Shown here one piece after another: positions 53,201 through 64,000 of a DNA stretch of 64,000 nt. A program made the position numbers and the translations under genes. How positions within the stretch are numbered: position 1 is the stretch's first letter; every line of letters begins with the position of its first letter. Source of the DNA: Pegea sp. RAD2-039 (Eukaryota; Chordata; Thaliacea; Salpida; Salpidae); contig JAQGEQ010000071.1 of assembly GCA_034620365.1 (NCBI GenBank), positions 1,178,001 through 1,242,000 on the forward strand, given 5' to 3'. A model generated the notes under the pieces. It searched no databases. It saw nothing but the letters and a program-made list of their open reading frames with translations, and had not been told where the DNA came from.

Positions 53201-54663
53201 GGAGTCTCAAAGACACATGTCTTTTACAAACTCTCTCTATTTTGCATTTGCTGGGCTACTTTGGCAATCTCCTGAGTCAGTTCCCAGAGCTCCTTCATCT
53301 AGAATCCCATCTTCACTGTGGTTAATGATCGGAGTGGTTACAGTGACTTCCTACACTGCAAATTTGGTTGCAATTGTCAACTACAAAAAGTATTTAATTT
53401 TTAATTTCTGTTTCTACGTTGATCAAACTTGAAGTCATTTAGTGTTTACTCATCTCTGTATGATACGAGAGAGTTTATTCGACAATCTGTAGTCTTACCG
53501 TCACTCACAAAACACAGCTATTTGGAATATCATTTTATGACTTCATCACATCTGTTAGAAGAAAATATTATTGAAAAAGCTTTAAGCAAACCTGGTGAGA
53601 AACTAACATTTCTTTCATTACTAAGTTTTAATTTAATTAATGAGCTTTAGAGTTGATTAATTTTAACTCTTCTTTTTTTGTTGCTAAAGAAATTAACCTT
53701 TTCCATAATTACAGTTCTTATTTTGTTATACAAACAGACATCTGAAAGTTTTATTTAGTAATTAAAATTTGAATAATTTAAACACCTTTCTTCTTCAATT
53801 TTAATTTTGTTTCAGATTTAACTTTGCAGTCTAAATTTAACGATACATTGGACTTGATGCGAAAAGGAAGGATATTTTATTTATCTGATTCAGTTTTTTT
53901 TAATATCATTAATCAAAAATTGAGTTGTGAATTCGAAGTTTTTAAATTGAATCTTCCGAAACTTCATCATAGATTTGCTTTTCATAAATCTTATATTTTT
54001 TCAGGTATTTTTGTTGGATTATTTTCCATCAGACTTTTCTTCATACTTTTTTTTAGACATTTTCACCAAAAAACTAGAAGAGTATGAAAATAACGAATTT
54101 TTAACCGATTTAACTCAGAATTTTTATGATGAAACTGAATGCACCAACAGCAATAAAATGAGTAATACTTAAAAACTTTTATATATTTTCACTTAATAAT
54201 AAAATTTATAAATAGATGCAACGTATGGCCAATTTTTTCGACATGAATTTGTTACACTTGATGATATCAAAGGAGTTTTCATGATGCTAATAGCAGCTAC
54301 AATAATTAGTTTTGGTATCGTGATCTTTGAATGGATTGTCGTATGCTTTAAAGATATAAATCGATCAGACCCTGAAAAAGAATCACATTTTGTTGATGCA
54401 TTTAAGTCACGACTTAATAACGTACTAACTGATGCAAAGTACAATTGGTTTCCGTTTAATATCTTCTTTAGATTTAACCTAAAAAAGTAAGTTTACATTC
54501 ACTAACTATTTGTTTAAAATAAATTTTATTTACAAATAGGATTCAGCCGTCAACTATTCAAAGTGTCAAGCGGGACCAATGGAAAAGATATTTTGCTAGT
54601 CCAACCTCAAATAATCTTCAACCAGGAGACTCAGTTTCTGACCCAAACTTTTTTAGGTCCTGA
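50247..54663 (+). CDS. Divergent ionotropic glutamate receptor, 13 exons
   Basis: Exons 50247-50561, 50736-50864, 51008-51214, 51276-51405, 51533-51633, 51688-51930, 52612-52893, 53034-53375, 53435-53594, 53816-54004, 54057-54161, 54216-54486 and 54540-54663 sum to 2598 nt, 865 residues plus stop. Order: signal peptide (MWKLFLIFIYFLITIKSSFS), amino-terminal domain, S1 lobe, M1 ('TPTLWMALAGSAFILAFYLF'), pore loop ('SLYFAFAGLLWQSPESVPRA'), M3 with 'SYTANLVAI', S2 lobe, M4 ('DIKGVFMMLIAATIISFGIV') and a cytoplasmic tail of about 100 residues. In S1, after 'VIAP', the position of the invariant agonist-binding Arg is Leu. The Q/R/N pore site aligns with Trp. The S2 acidic position reads 'YLSDS', where AMPA receptors have LLES. 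It is an iGluR by architecture. The ligand is unknown; a chemoreceptor-like role is inference. Confidence 0.88.
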
Positions 54664-54806
54664 ATTAAAAGCATTCGGTTCAACTGTGCATGCTCAACTT
54701 TGTAATTAATTGAAACTACTTCAATTTATTGCGACAAAGTTGTTTCAGTGGTAAATTATTCCATTGGTTTGTTTGGTAGTTGTATGCTTTTTAATTCTTT
54801 CAACAA

Positions 54807-54812
54807 AATAAA
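54807..54812 (+). promoter_or_regulatory. Polyadenylation signal of glutamate receptor gene
   Basis: AATAAA about 145 nt after the stop, before the LINE tail at 54.88 kb. Confidence 0.45.
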
Positions 54813-54877
54813 AACTTATACATATTTTCTATCTTGAATATTTTGAGATGAAGTATCAGTAAATTACTAAAAATATT

Positions 54878-55015
54878 TATTTATCTATTTATTACAATAA
54901 ACGCGAAGAAGGGTGCCTGAAGAGAGTACCTCTCGCTAACACACTTTATCACAAATAATACCTATTAAGTTACTTATAATTTAGTTAGAAATTTAAAAAA
55001 AAGATGTAACACTTG
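54878..55015 (-). mobile_element. LINE 3' tail, extremely 5'-truncated
   Basis: About 140 bp matching, in minus orientation, the last part of the LINE family at 11.1 kb: 'TGTGTTAGCGAGAGGTACTC' and a terminal 'TTTATTGTAATAAATAGATA' (read on minus). A dead-on-arrival insertion. Confidence 0.7.
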
Positions 55016-57621
55016 ACAAATTTAAGATCTTATATAATCGTTTTTTGGGATTATCAAAATTACTACATTTATTTAAACTTATACTAATAATACTAATATA
55101 CTTATAATGATACTTGTATTGAACATTAATCAAATTTTTCAAATTTAATTTATTAGTTTCAAAGAGCAAGATAAAATTTTATATTTTTTAATTTTAAACT
55201 ACAACCAAATATATTTATATAAAACAAGTTTCTGAATCATCAGCTACAAGAGTGAGCAAGAGGTCTAGCAGCTCACCATTTGGGTCAATCCAATGAGATT
55301 CAAGTGTTACCTTGGACTCTAGCCATCTTTATTAAGACGTCAGTTTAAAGTAGTTTCTCAAACTTAAACGGTAACTTCTGTATTAAAGATCAGTAGTAAA
55401 TATTAGTAATACTGGCAAATATTAATAGTTCGGTGAATCCAGATTACTGAATAATAAATATTCAAATTACTTCTTCGAAGTTAATAGATAAATATAAATA
55501 ACAAAAAGCAAAAAAAAAATAACAACTTGAATGATACAAAAAATATAATAGATAAACTAAGAAGACTAATAATCCAATGAACAGCGTTTTTAAGATACCA
55601 TTTACAATTATTTTTGTACAAAATTTTGCCATGTGTTGTTATAAAAGTGCAAAAAGATGACGGCAAGGTGTTTTTTACAAGGCAGGTTTTTAGATTTGCA
55701 AAAATTTCACTAAAAATTGAATATGGTAATATCAATTTGAATTGATTTTGAAAACTTTTGTCGTGATATTTAAGTGTGACTCTAGTTGAAAGGTAGAAAG
55801 ATTTCAATGATGAGCTAAAGATGGAGATAGAAATAAAATGCAATTAGAAGGATGATTTTTCTGTTTTGGTTTCCAGGTAACATAAAGTGAAATTTCCTAT
55901 AAAAAAGATAGATTAGCGTTCAAGGATTTTAATCCATCTTTTACTCCTAAAATCTTACACAAAGAATCAAGTTTTCAAGACGTTTTGGTATTACCTTGCA
56001 AATATTAAGTCTGTATGCTCTTCTAAGACTTAATAAAAACTGTATAAAAACAAAATAAAACGAGAAATAAACTATAAATCACTGATTATATGAAAGACAG
56101 CAGAAAACTATCTTGCAGTTCTAAATAGTTTGAAGCAGAAAAGAAAGCGACCTCATATGCAATTGAGAATAAAATAATAAATATTTATAGTTCTAAATCC
56201 TTTTTGCTGTTAGAAATCTTTTCTAGTTTGTTTATATTTTGTTTTAATAAAAAGATTTCTAACTATAGCTGCAAAGGTAAAGAGAGTATATTTAATCCAT
56301 CAAAGTTATGGTCTACAGTATAACTGACAAAAAACGAACACATCGAATGAAATATAACGCTATAAGGCGTGAGAGATATCTATATTGTTTGGAAACATGA
56401 AAGTTTGGTTTGTTGACTTTTTAAAAGCTTTAAAAGTCACATCGATCAATTACCTAAATGTTTTTAACCAATGCTTTTAATCATTGGGAAAAAATATTGA
56501 CAGACATTTTATTTTTGTTCAAAATAGTCTTCAAACAGATCAAAATAAATATCTTCTTTAAAAACTGTAATTTTGTTCAAAACATCAATAGCAATCTTTA
56601 ATTTCTTAATCTAAAAAAATTTGAAGAAAATAGAAATTAAAAAAGAACTTTGTCGAAATTTAGATGAATAGTATTATTTCAGTATTTTCTAAATAATGTA
56701 GAAAATGTTTATTTGCCAATTATTTTAAATAGTGAAAGCTGTGAAATAATAAGAAAATATCAACTAAATACTGAGCTATTTTAAACTTCTTTTTTTCAGC
56801 CGAAAACAATGTTTTAGATTGTTGCTCAAAGAAACTAGATCTTTGCTCTTTGAGTTCATCATTTAAGTTGATGAAAGTTTCATTAAACTACAAATAAGTA
56901 TGTAACTACAAAACACTTTTGCTGTTTTTCTTTGCACTTCTGTACAAGAACTTAAGAGTAAAGTTGTTGAAGGTTGTTACAGATGTATTTGGAAATCATT
57001 GGTTAGTAAAAATAAAACCGTTATTTCACCAGCTTTGCGTAAACAAGATAGAAGTTGTTACAAAATCAAATTCCCTAACTATTAATGAGCCGCAGAGAGA
57101 AACAAAATAAGTTTTATTGGTTAAATGAGTTTTTTGCATGAGATAAAATAAATGTTTAAGTCTTGTCAGCTTAATTTGATTTTCTTGAGCCTTCTACTTA
57201 CATTTTGGCATTTGAGGTTTCTTAGCACAAAAAACTAAATTAATTTCACTTGTTCTAGAAAACACAAAGATTTACAAAAATTTATATAAACTTGAAAATT
57301 TCTTGCGTTAATAAGTTACATAAGCTTTTTACATTAACAAAATTGTTCTTCTGATAACATTAAACTTTTATTGTAAACTGTATTTAAAAGCAAGAGTATC
57401 GCTAATAGATGTTATTGTAGTTGTTTATAGCTCTTTATACAAATCCTAGTATATATTTACATACTAGAATTAATTATTAAAGCTCAAAGGTATCATTAAA
57501 AATCAATGATGTCGTCACAAACAGTCAATATGACATCATTGATCGTTGTTTGGCTGCAAATCACTTTAATCATCGAATTAGATCATTTTATTTTTATCAT
57601 TTTGAAGCTAGTTTGTTCTAA
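55016..57621. other. Intergenic, no gene recognised
   Basis: About 2.6 kb of AT-rich DNA. A 120-codon minus-strand open frame (55843-55481) starts at TTG, has a hydrophobic end and no family match. A 63-codon ORF at 56919-57110 is likewise unconvincing. The aquaporin promoter should lie at the right end. Confidence 0.45.
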
Positions 57622-58539
57622 ATGGCTCTTAAAATTACTCACACAAAAAAAGTTGCAAAATCTAGAAGAGCGCAAAAGCCCTGCAAGCCAGAAAAAACAT
57701 TTTCTTGGAAAGGAGTTTTGCGGGGAGTTCTTTCAGAGTTTTTTGGAACTTTTTTGATGAATTTGTTACGAAACACTGCAAGTGCTCAATATCTTCTAAG
57801 CAAGAGAGCTTCTGGTCGAGATACTTACAACTGGGCTAATGGTATTAGTTATTCGTTAGGAATACTTACAAGTGGGCGTCATAAAAAGGCTCAACTAAAT
57901 CCTATAGTCAGTCTTTCTTTACTACTGGCTAAAAAGATTCACGGTTGGAAGGTAATCTTATATGTCATTACTCAACTGCTGGCTGCAATGGCATCGAGTT
58001 TTTTTGTTCATATGATTTATAGAGAGGCAATAAATGATTTTGACGGAGGTGTACGTTCGGTTTTAGGAGATGAAGGTACTGGGAAGATCTTTACTTCTTA
58101 CCCGCAATCATTTCTATCACTTCCCTTCGGGTTTCTTGAACATGTAGTGACCACTGCTTTGTTTGTCACTATTCTCTTAGCATCATACCCAGGTGATAAC
58201 AATCCAGGATGCTCAAACAATTCAAGAGCTCTGTTTTTAGGAATAACAATCACTGGATTAGGTTTTGCTTTTAGTTACAATAGTGATAGTTCAATAAACC
58301 CAGCCCTAGACCTGGGTTCACGTCTATATATTTTGGCTGCTGGCTGGGGCACTACAGCTTTTACACTGGGACCATTTTGGTTCTGGATACCTATTATTGG
58401 TCCATTAGTTGGAAGTTTTGTTGGACTAGTTTTGTATTCATTCTTTTTAAAGAAAAAGGTCAAAAAAGTTTGTCATAAGGGGACTGAAACAGCTTGTAAT
58501 AAGATAATTAATGCAGTTTGGGAATTTTTAAGACTCTAA
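57622..58539 (+). CDS. Unorthodox aquaporin/aquaglyceroporin-like channel, intronless
   Basis: A 305-residue MIP-family channel with six predicted membrane helices and cytoplasmic basic ends (start MALKITHTKKVAKSRRAQKP). The first half-helix motif reads LNPI (NPI at 93-95) within 'KKAQLNPIVSLSLL' instead of NPA. The second reads INPALD (NPA at 226-228): Leu229 replaces the nearly invariant selectivity-filter Arg of NPAR, while Asp230 is kept. The following 'LGSRLY..AGWG' corresponds to the 'LGPRL..AGWG' of GlpF-type members. Length and the spaced loop C/D suggest the aquaglyceroporin side, but it is very divergent. Whether it conducts water or glycerol cannot be told from sequence. No intron; it could be an old retrocopy. 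AATAAA at 58604 is a likely polyadenylation signal. Confidence 0.85.
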   Translation: MALKITHTKKVAKSRRAQKPCKPEKTFSWKGVLRGVLSEFFGTFLMNLLRNTASAQYLLSKRASGRDTYNWANGISYSLGILTSGRHKKAQLNPIVSLSLLLAKKIHGWKVILYVITQLLAAMASSFFVHMIYREAINDFDGGVRSVLGDEGTGKIFTSYPQSFLSLPFGFLEHVVTTALFVTILLASYPGDNNPGCSNNSRALFLGITITGLGFAFSYNSDSSINPALDLGSRLYILAAGWGTTAFTLGPFWFWIPIIGPLVGSFVGLVLYSFFLKKKVKKVCHKGTETACNKIINAVWEFLRL

Positions 58540-58603
58540 TTTATTCAGTTTTAAACTGGGTTAACATTTAACTGTTTCCGATTTAAAACCCAATTTTTGT
58601 AGA

Positions 58604-58609
58604 AATAAA
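58604..58609 (+). promoter_or_regulatory. Polyadenylation signal of aquaporin gene
   Basis: AATAAA 65 nt after the aquaporin stop. Confidence 0.5.
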
Positions 58610-60307
58610 ATCTATTTAAAAAATTCAGAAAATCATTCTTTATGAACAAAAGTATTAATAAATTAATGTTATACGTGTCGAAATGGTTGTTAATTTTTCT
58701 GATAAATCTTTCTTTGAGGAGCATAAGACCTTCCATCAGAAAATTTCTTGACACAAAAATAACTTCAAAGAACTTTCAGGCACAAAGCGCAAGTGTTTTC
58801 TGTAAAACAAATTCTTTTAGAGGAACGTTACAAGTAACAGTTTTTATTGCAATGTCAGACTAGTATGCGTCTTTTTCATTGATAAATAATTTTAAAATCA
58901 TTATGGATAATTCTTCAAAAGCTTCTAAGCAAGCACACAAGGCTGATTACAGCTAAACACAACAAAATAAATTATTTATGTTAGTAGAATGCTCAAATAA
59001 TAATTTGCTGAGATTTTTGTAAACTGTTTAAAATGGTTTTATAACCACGAAACTTTCTAAGATAAAATAGTTCTCAATGTACAAGGTTTGTCTATAAACT
59101 TAAATTTACAATTTTAAATCAATTTATCTAATGCCTCTGAAACTAAATTACTTGAAAGTTAAATTTTAGCACGAAAAAGATTTACTTTAATTATTAAGAA
59201 AATTGTTGTCTGTAAGAATTTTATAATTTTGTCTCAGTCTTTTTCAATTGTAAATAGATAATTTTCAATTATAGATAATGATAAAAATAATGTTTTCTTT
59301 AAAAAACACAATTTAATTGAGTATTTGAAAAGGAAATTATTTAATGAAAAATTGAATTTCGCTTTCAGACAAACATTTATACAAAAAAATATTACAAATT
59401 TGTATCAAATTTTGATAAAAAATTTTCAAATCAAATATCTATAAATCTTTTATAAATTCAAAGTAAATAATGATATGCCAAGAATAATATATATTATAAG
59501 TTTTATATATAGAAATCATAAACATTTGAAATCTAATAAAATATTATGAAAAAGTTTAGCTATCAAAAAAGCTTTCTAATTCTATAAAACAAATTGTATT
59601 CTCAATATTTTTATAAATAACTTAAAGCTTGCTAAAAGTGACTAAGCCTTAGTTTTGCAGAAGTTTCTTTTAATTGTTTTAAGCCATACTTGGTGCTGAA
59701 ATTTTTTTTGAACTAGAGGATTTTATTTTAGTAGAAATTATAAAAAAAGTGTTTCATGAAAAATACAGCAAAGTTTTGATTGAAATAATTTTAGTACTAT
59801 CAGCTTTAAGTGTAAAATTATACTAATTAAGTTTTATCAAAAACTGATACTCACTTTCAAAAAAGTTTATCACAGTTTCTATTGTCTATAGAGGACTAAA
59901 AAACAACAATATATTTTTCAATAATCGAGACTTTTTTGATTTTTATTTAGAATTCTTTTATTTCACCATTCCTTAAAAATGACTTGTTGAAACAATTTTG
60001 TGAGTTGTTTATAAATGTACCAAGTATTATACATTGGTGGTAGTTGTACCATGTTATGTATCAATAAGGTTTTGAGGAAATGATGATACAAACAGAAATA
60101 CCTTGCCTTGAATAGGAAAGTCGAGTTTAAGTTTTTTTATTCTTAAAAGTGTATTATACTAAAACATATTTTTAGGTGAAATTTCCAATTTAAGATAAAC
60201 AGAATAAAATAAACCTAAGAAGTTTTATTTAAAAATTTCGTTCAAGGTTCATAAGTCTTATAGATATTTGACAGTTTTTTATATATTTAATTTTAGGAAA
60301 AAGAGAA
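58610..60307. other. Intergenic, no gene recognised
   Basis: About 1.7 kb of AT-rich DNA before the RIN-like gene. A 73-codon ORF at 58642-58863 has no recognisable features. I looked here for an SH2-coding exon and found none. Confidence 0.45.
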
Positions 60308-63300
60308 ATGTCAAAAATACTAGTGGTAAGTTTTTTTTATAGTTTTTGTATTTTGAGATAAGAGCTTATAGTGTAAAACAGTAAAGAAAACAAAACGCTA
60401 TTTATTTATTTATATATATTGTGTCAATATTTTCAATTGAACTGATAGATGCTTTTATTTTTATCATTTTTTATCATGATGCCTAGATAGCCTAATTTTA
60501 CCTTCATCTATATTACAAAAAATGTTTTTCCTTATACTTGCCTTCAATCAAATTTTTTTAATTTTTTAATTTTCCAAGTAAAATAAAAGAAAAAATTATA
60601 GCAAAAGTTTTCAAAGATGATATCAGCTTAAAAACATTTCACAAAATTCCAACTTTTTTGCTAATTTATCAAAAATGTTTTATAAATTCGCTTTTTAAAC
60701 CAAAGCGACTAATTTTACTCTCAAATTATTGAAGAAACTTTTTAACTTGTTTTTATATTTGAATTATGATATTGAAGCATTCAAAAATAAGTTTTCAGCT
60801 TTATAGACTAAAAGCATAACAACATTTTTTGCTATTTTTAACAATTTTCTTTTTGTTTTTGACTATTTTAGGATTTGGAAAACTTTGGTAATAGTGTTGG
60901 AAGCAGCTTGGATGGTTTATTAACATCAGATTGGGAAGAGACAGACAGGTTTTTATTGATGAGTTTACGCTTTTATTGTAATGCTACGTCAAAACTTTAC
61001 CGGAAGTAACGCGCAATGACATATAAGAATGATATAATTTCGAAAATCATCAAAATTACTAAAATTTATTAAGTCATTATTTGTTTTAAGCAAGTTGTAT
61101 AAATGAGTAAATACTTTTTTTGTAAGTTAGTTGCAAAGTTAATTGTTTAATTTTTACGATTTGATTATACGAGCTAAGCTAGTTTTCCCTTGTTTACATT
61201 TGAATTTCATTATACGTCTACGTGAAGCTATTTCAACATTTATTATTTTTCTTCAGCTCAAAGATGTCATTGAAAAGTATGTTTTCACGTAGATCTCCTG
61301 CAAAACCACTTATGTTTTATAATCCAGTTTTTTATGCTTTCAATTATAAAGTTGATCAGGTATTTAGCAAACATTTTTGTAAACTTTTGACTAAATTTAT
61401 CGAACAAATTCTTTCTTTTAAAATACTACTGTAACCAAGGAAAAACGTATATGTGTAAAATACTTTTTTTGCAATACGTAGAAACACTTAAAGCTTTTGT
61501 GTCTTTATTAGAAAGATACACCAAAGTTTGTAAGAAGCATCTCGTGCTCGAATATAATGGAAATAAATCAGAAGACTCTGTTTGAAAATGATGCAGGTTT
61601 ATTTATCAATCTTTAGATAAATCAAACAGGAGTTTGATGCTTTACATTAACGTACAGAAAATAAGAACTCTTTGAAACAAACTTCACCAGCAAGTTCAAA
61701 TCTTTCAACAAAACAGCAAGATGTCTGTACTCCACAAAAAGAAGAAGACAAAGAAAAGAAAAAGGCCGAAGAACAGTCTGCTGAATCTTCATCAGATGAT
61801 TTGACCATGAATAAAATGATACAGACCATCACCGAGAAAGATTTGAAAGAGGAAGCTTCAAGTGCAGTAGTGGTACCATCTCCATTACTTAGAAATAAAA
61901 CAATCAGATGGGCAGGTAGTCGTAAAGCATCAGGCCTAATTCGTGAATTTACTTCAAGACAAAACAAAAGCAGAGATGAAGATATTTTCACAAGACTATC
62001 TCAAGACCAGGTGATTTTATATTAATCTAAAAATATTTATAGAGTTTTCCACAGGTTTGACTGGTTTTGTTTCTGCGGCTAAAATTTGATAAACTGTTTT
62101 TATAGCTACCTTATGAATATAATATTGCTCTAAAAATTAAAGTTTATAAAACTAGAAACTGCAAACGGTAAGTTACATAACCAAGCTCAAATTGTATATT
62201 TATAAGATTAAAAGAGTTTTATTACAATAAATATTCCATGATTTTACTTCGAAAAATAGTGTTCAGTGTTAAAAAAATCAGGTTACAAACATAATTGAGT
62301 TTCGATAAAAATGCTAAAATAAGTAATTTTAGGTGCTGAATGATCCTGTTATGAAACATCTCTACGGTGCCGAAAGCTCTTCCACTGATGAAAGTTTGTG
62401 ATATTTTAGACTGTGTCGGAGTGATAAATAAATCATTCATTTTTAGTTTACAAAAAGCTATTTTCACATTGGAATTTTTAGTTTGTGAAATATTGGTTTT
62501 TATTTTAAGTAACTGTTTTCTTAATTACTTTTTGATTTTTTTTTAGATTTAAACAAAGAAGAAGTTTCATATGTTAGATTTTCTGCATTGCTTCCCCCAG
62601 CTCCTAAACTGAAGCGAAGTGCAACTTCCAAGATTAGAACTCTGATTCATAAACTAGGAACCAACCAATCCAACGCTTTTGGGTATGCAGTGACAAAATT
62701 TATAGAAGAAACTAAGTAAGTAGCTACTTTTAATAGCTTATTACCAGCTGTAGCAATTAGAAAGTTTCTCTGCTAAGTTATCAATTGCTTCTAAATTATT
62801 GCTTCAATCAAATATACCTTGAAGTGTCAGGTTAATTAAAAATGTGTAATCCTAGATCAGACCAGTGACTCTGAACGTCTTTGGTCAAGGATTGTTTTAA
62901 AGATTTAAATTTAAAAGATTAATTGTTCTTCTGAACTCATATAGCTTTATGATGTTAAGAAATACTTTGATAAGCCAATTGAGTAAAAAAATTGACCAAA
63001 TCTGTTCATAAATATTTCATATTTATTAATTTAATAAAAGGCAACTTTATCAAAAGCTTTTTATAAGTTTAAAAGAATAGTTACAGATAGATTATCAAAC
63101 CAAAGAAAATAAACTTTTAAATTCATTAATTTGGTATTGAACTTTATCTAAATGTTTATATATAGAAACTATAAAAAATTAATAAGATATTTTTATATAC
63201 CAACGCATAAAATTTATTAAATATTTGAAAGTTTCACACAATTATTTAAAACTATTTACTCATCTTGAGGTCGATTGTAAATATTTCTATCTTTTAGAAA

Positions 63301-63733
63301 GTTAAACGAAACAAGACCATTGGTTTTAATTCATGACGTCAGAGGATTTATGACCGATATCAAGTTATGCTTGCTATTAAACCCAAATTTTAATTTTCTT
63401 AAAAAAATTAAGGAAATTGCTGCTGAAAACTTCCGTCAAAACATTGGTAAGCCACAACTAGTAAACTTTTTATTATTTTCAAACAAGTTCTAACTGATGT
63501 TAACTCTTTTAGATCCTCTTTTACATTGCTTAAAAAATGACTAAATTTCGATTTGCTTGCTTAAAACTGTGAAAATCAATACTTTTAACTAAAAACTAAC
63601 ATCTTATAGATGGGTCAATTGATGACTGTTTGGAGAGATTAATTTTGTTACCGTTACATCGTGTCATTTATCGGCGACTTATCATTTCTTATGTTACATC
63701 TGGCAAACTAAAGTTATTAGAAGAAGCTTATGC
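60308..63733 (+). CDS. RIN: RIN/Sprint-type Rab5 guanine-nucleotide exchange factor, 5' part
   Basis: Exons 60308-60325, 60872-60948, 61257-61359, 61512-61596, 61658-62010, 62333-62393, 62547-62715, 63298-63446 and 63610-63733, in one frame throughout; the gene runs off the window. The product starts MSKILVDLENFGNSVGSS. A Lys/Glu/Ser-rich linker follows (61.67-61.82 kb). The RIN-homology region has 'SNAFGYAVTKFIEETK', 'PLVLIHDVRGFMTDIKLCLL' and 'DDCLERLILLPLHRVIYRRL', corresponding to the RH segment before VPS9 in RIN1-3 and Drosophila Sprint. The catalytic VPS9 domain would lie beyond 64 kb. The SH2 domain usual at the N-terminus is not in the visible exons, so either there is a far upstream exon or this member lacks it. 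The family call is from remembered RIN sequences. Confidence 0.72.
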
Positions 63734-64000
63734 AGTAAGTATATCTAAAGTTTTATTTCCATTCGTGCTTCAAGCATAACAATTACTAAATTACCGAAAC
63801 TTAATATCTAAGTGCAGAGAAAAGGTAGTGCATATAACTAGAAGTATTTTCTCAATACTTTGTGTTGCTAGCCTTTTTAAAGATCAAGTGACTAATTTAA
63901 ACAATATGAACATTAGTAAGACATTTTTGAAATTTTATTTAATTATTATAACCTAAAATAAAAATTTTTATAAATTTTATTGCTTTTCTAATTCACAAAA
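63734..64000 (+). other. Intron of RIN-like gene, truncated by window end
   Basis: Begins with the donor GTAAGT after 'EEAYA'. No further exon is recognised before the end of the window. Confidence 0.6.

Noticed and set aside
55481..55843. 120-codon minus-strand open frame with hydrophobic C-terminus
   Set aside because: Begins at TTG after a stop, low-complexity AT-driven composition, no family signature and no clear splice partners.
58642..58863. 73-codon ORF after the aquaporin
   Set aside because: Starts close to the aquaporin polyadenylation signal, no domain or signal recognisable.

Overview
The window is from an animal genome, an AT-rich invertebrate. Evidence: spliced genes with short GT-AG introns (many 49-60 nt, some of several hundred), metazoan-only families (Slingshot phosphatase, FHOD formin, RIN-type VPS9 protein, ionotropic glutamate receptor, follistatin/EGF secreted protein), and decayed non-LTR retrotransposons. 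I cannot assign a phylum from the sequence. Intergenic DNA is very AT-rich. The 3' halves of the FHOD and Slingshot genes are clearly more GC-rich than their surroundings.

Layout. 0.2-3.4 kb (+): three tightly packed genes, WASHC3, cyclin C and PDCL3. 3.4-6.5 kb: retrotransposon debris. 6.5-16.1 kb: two almost identical, complete five-exon EF1-alpha genes as a head-to-head inverted duplication (arms 6505-8697 and 13957-16096) around a 5.3-kb spacer of repeats and a 5'-truncated LINE. 17.6-22.4 kb (-): Slingshot cofilin phosphatase, 13 exons. 22.4-26.9 kb: repeats and unannotated DNA. 26.95-27.93 kb (+): a small EGF-like single-pass membrane protein, tail to tail with a five-exon secreted follistatin/Kazal-EGF protein at 28.3-29.1 kb (-). 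The second gene is invisible to simple ORF calling. 31.95-39.9 kb (-): FHOD formin. 43.3-46.1 kb (-): PSMD13/Rpn9. 49.0-49.5 kb (+): CHCHD2-like. 50.2-54.7 kb (+): a divergent ionotropic glutamate receptor, 13 exons. 57.6-58.5 kb (+): an unorthodox intronless aquaporin. 60.3 kb to the window end (+): the 5' part of a RIN/Sprint-type Rab5 GEF.

Functional themes. Several genes act on actin or endosomes (WASHC3, Slingshot, FHOD, RIN), but they lie far apart and are not an obvious co-regulated unit. Gene models were built by hand from homology remembered for each family plus GT-AG sites. Where exon sums are multiples of three (PDCL3, EF1A, Slingshot, follistatin-EGF, EGF membrane protein, glutamate receptor), the models are internally consistent.

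Most interesting signals: (1) the follistatin-EGF gene, whose EGF domain lacks cysteines 1 and 3, the two that normally pair; (2) 14 exact TGACGTCA palindromes within 5.1 kb of the FHOD gene, against 2 in the rest of the window; (3) the EF1A inverted duplication, whose homology stops at the stop codon; (4) a glutamate receptor without the ligand-binding arginine and with tryptophan at the pore Q/R/N site; (5) an aquaporin with NPI for the first NPA and leucine for the filter arginine.
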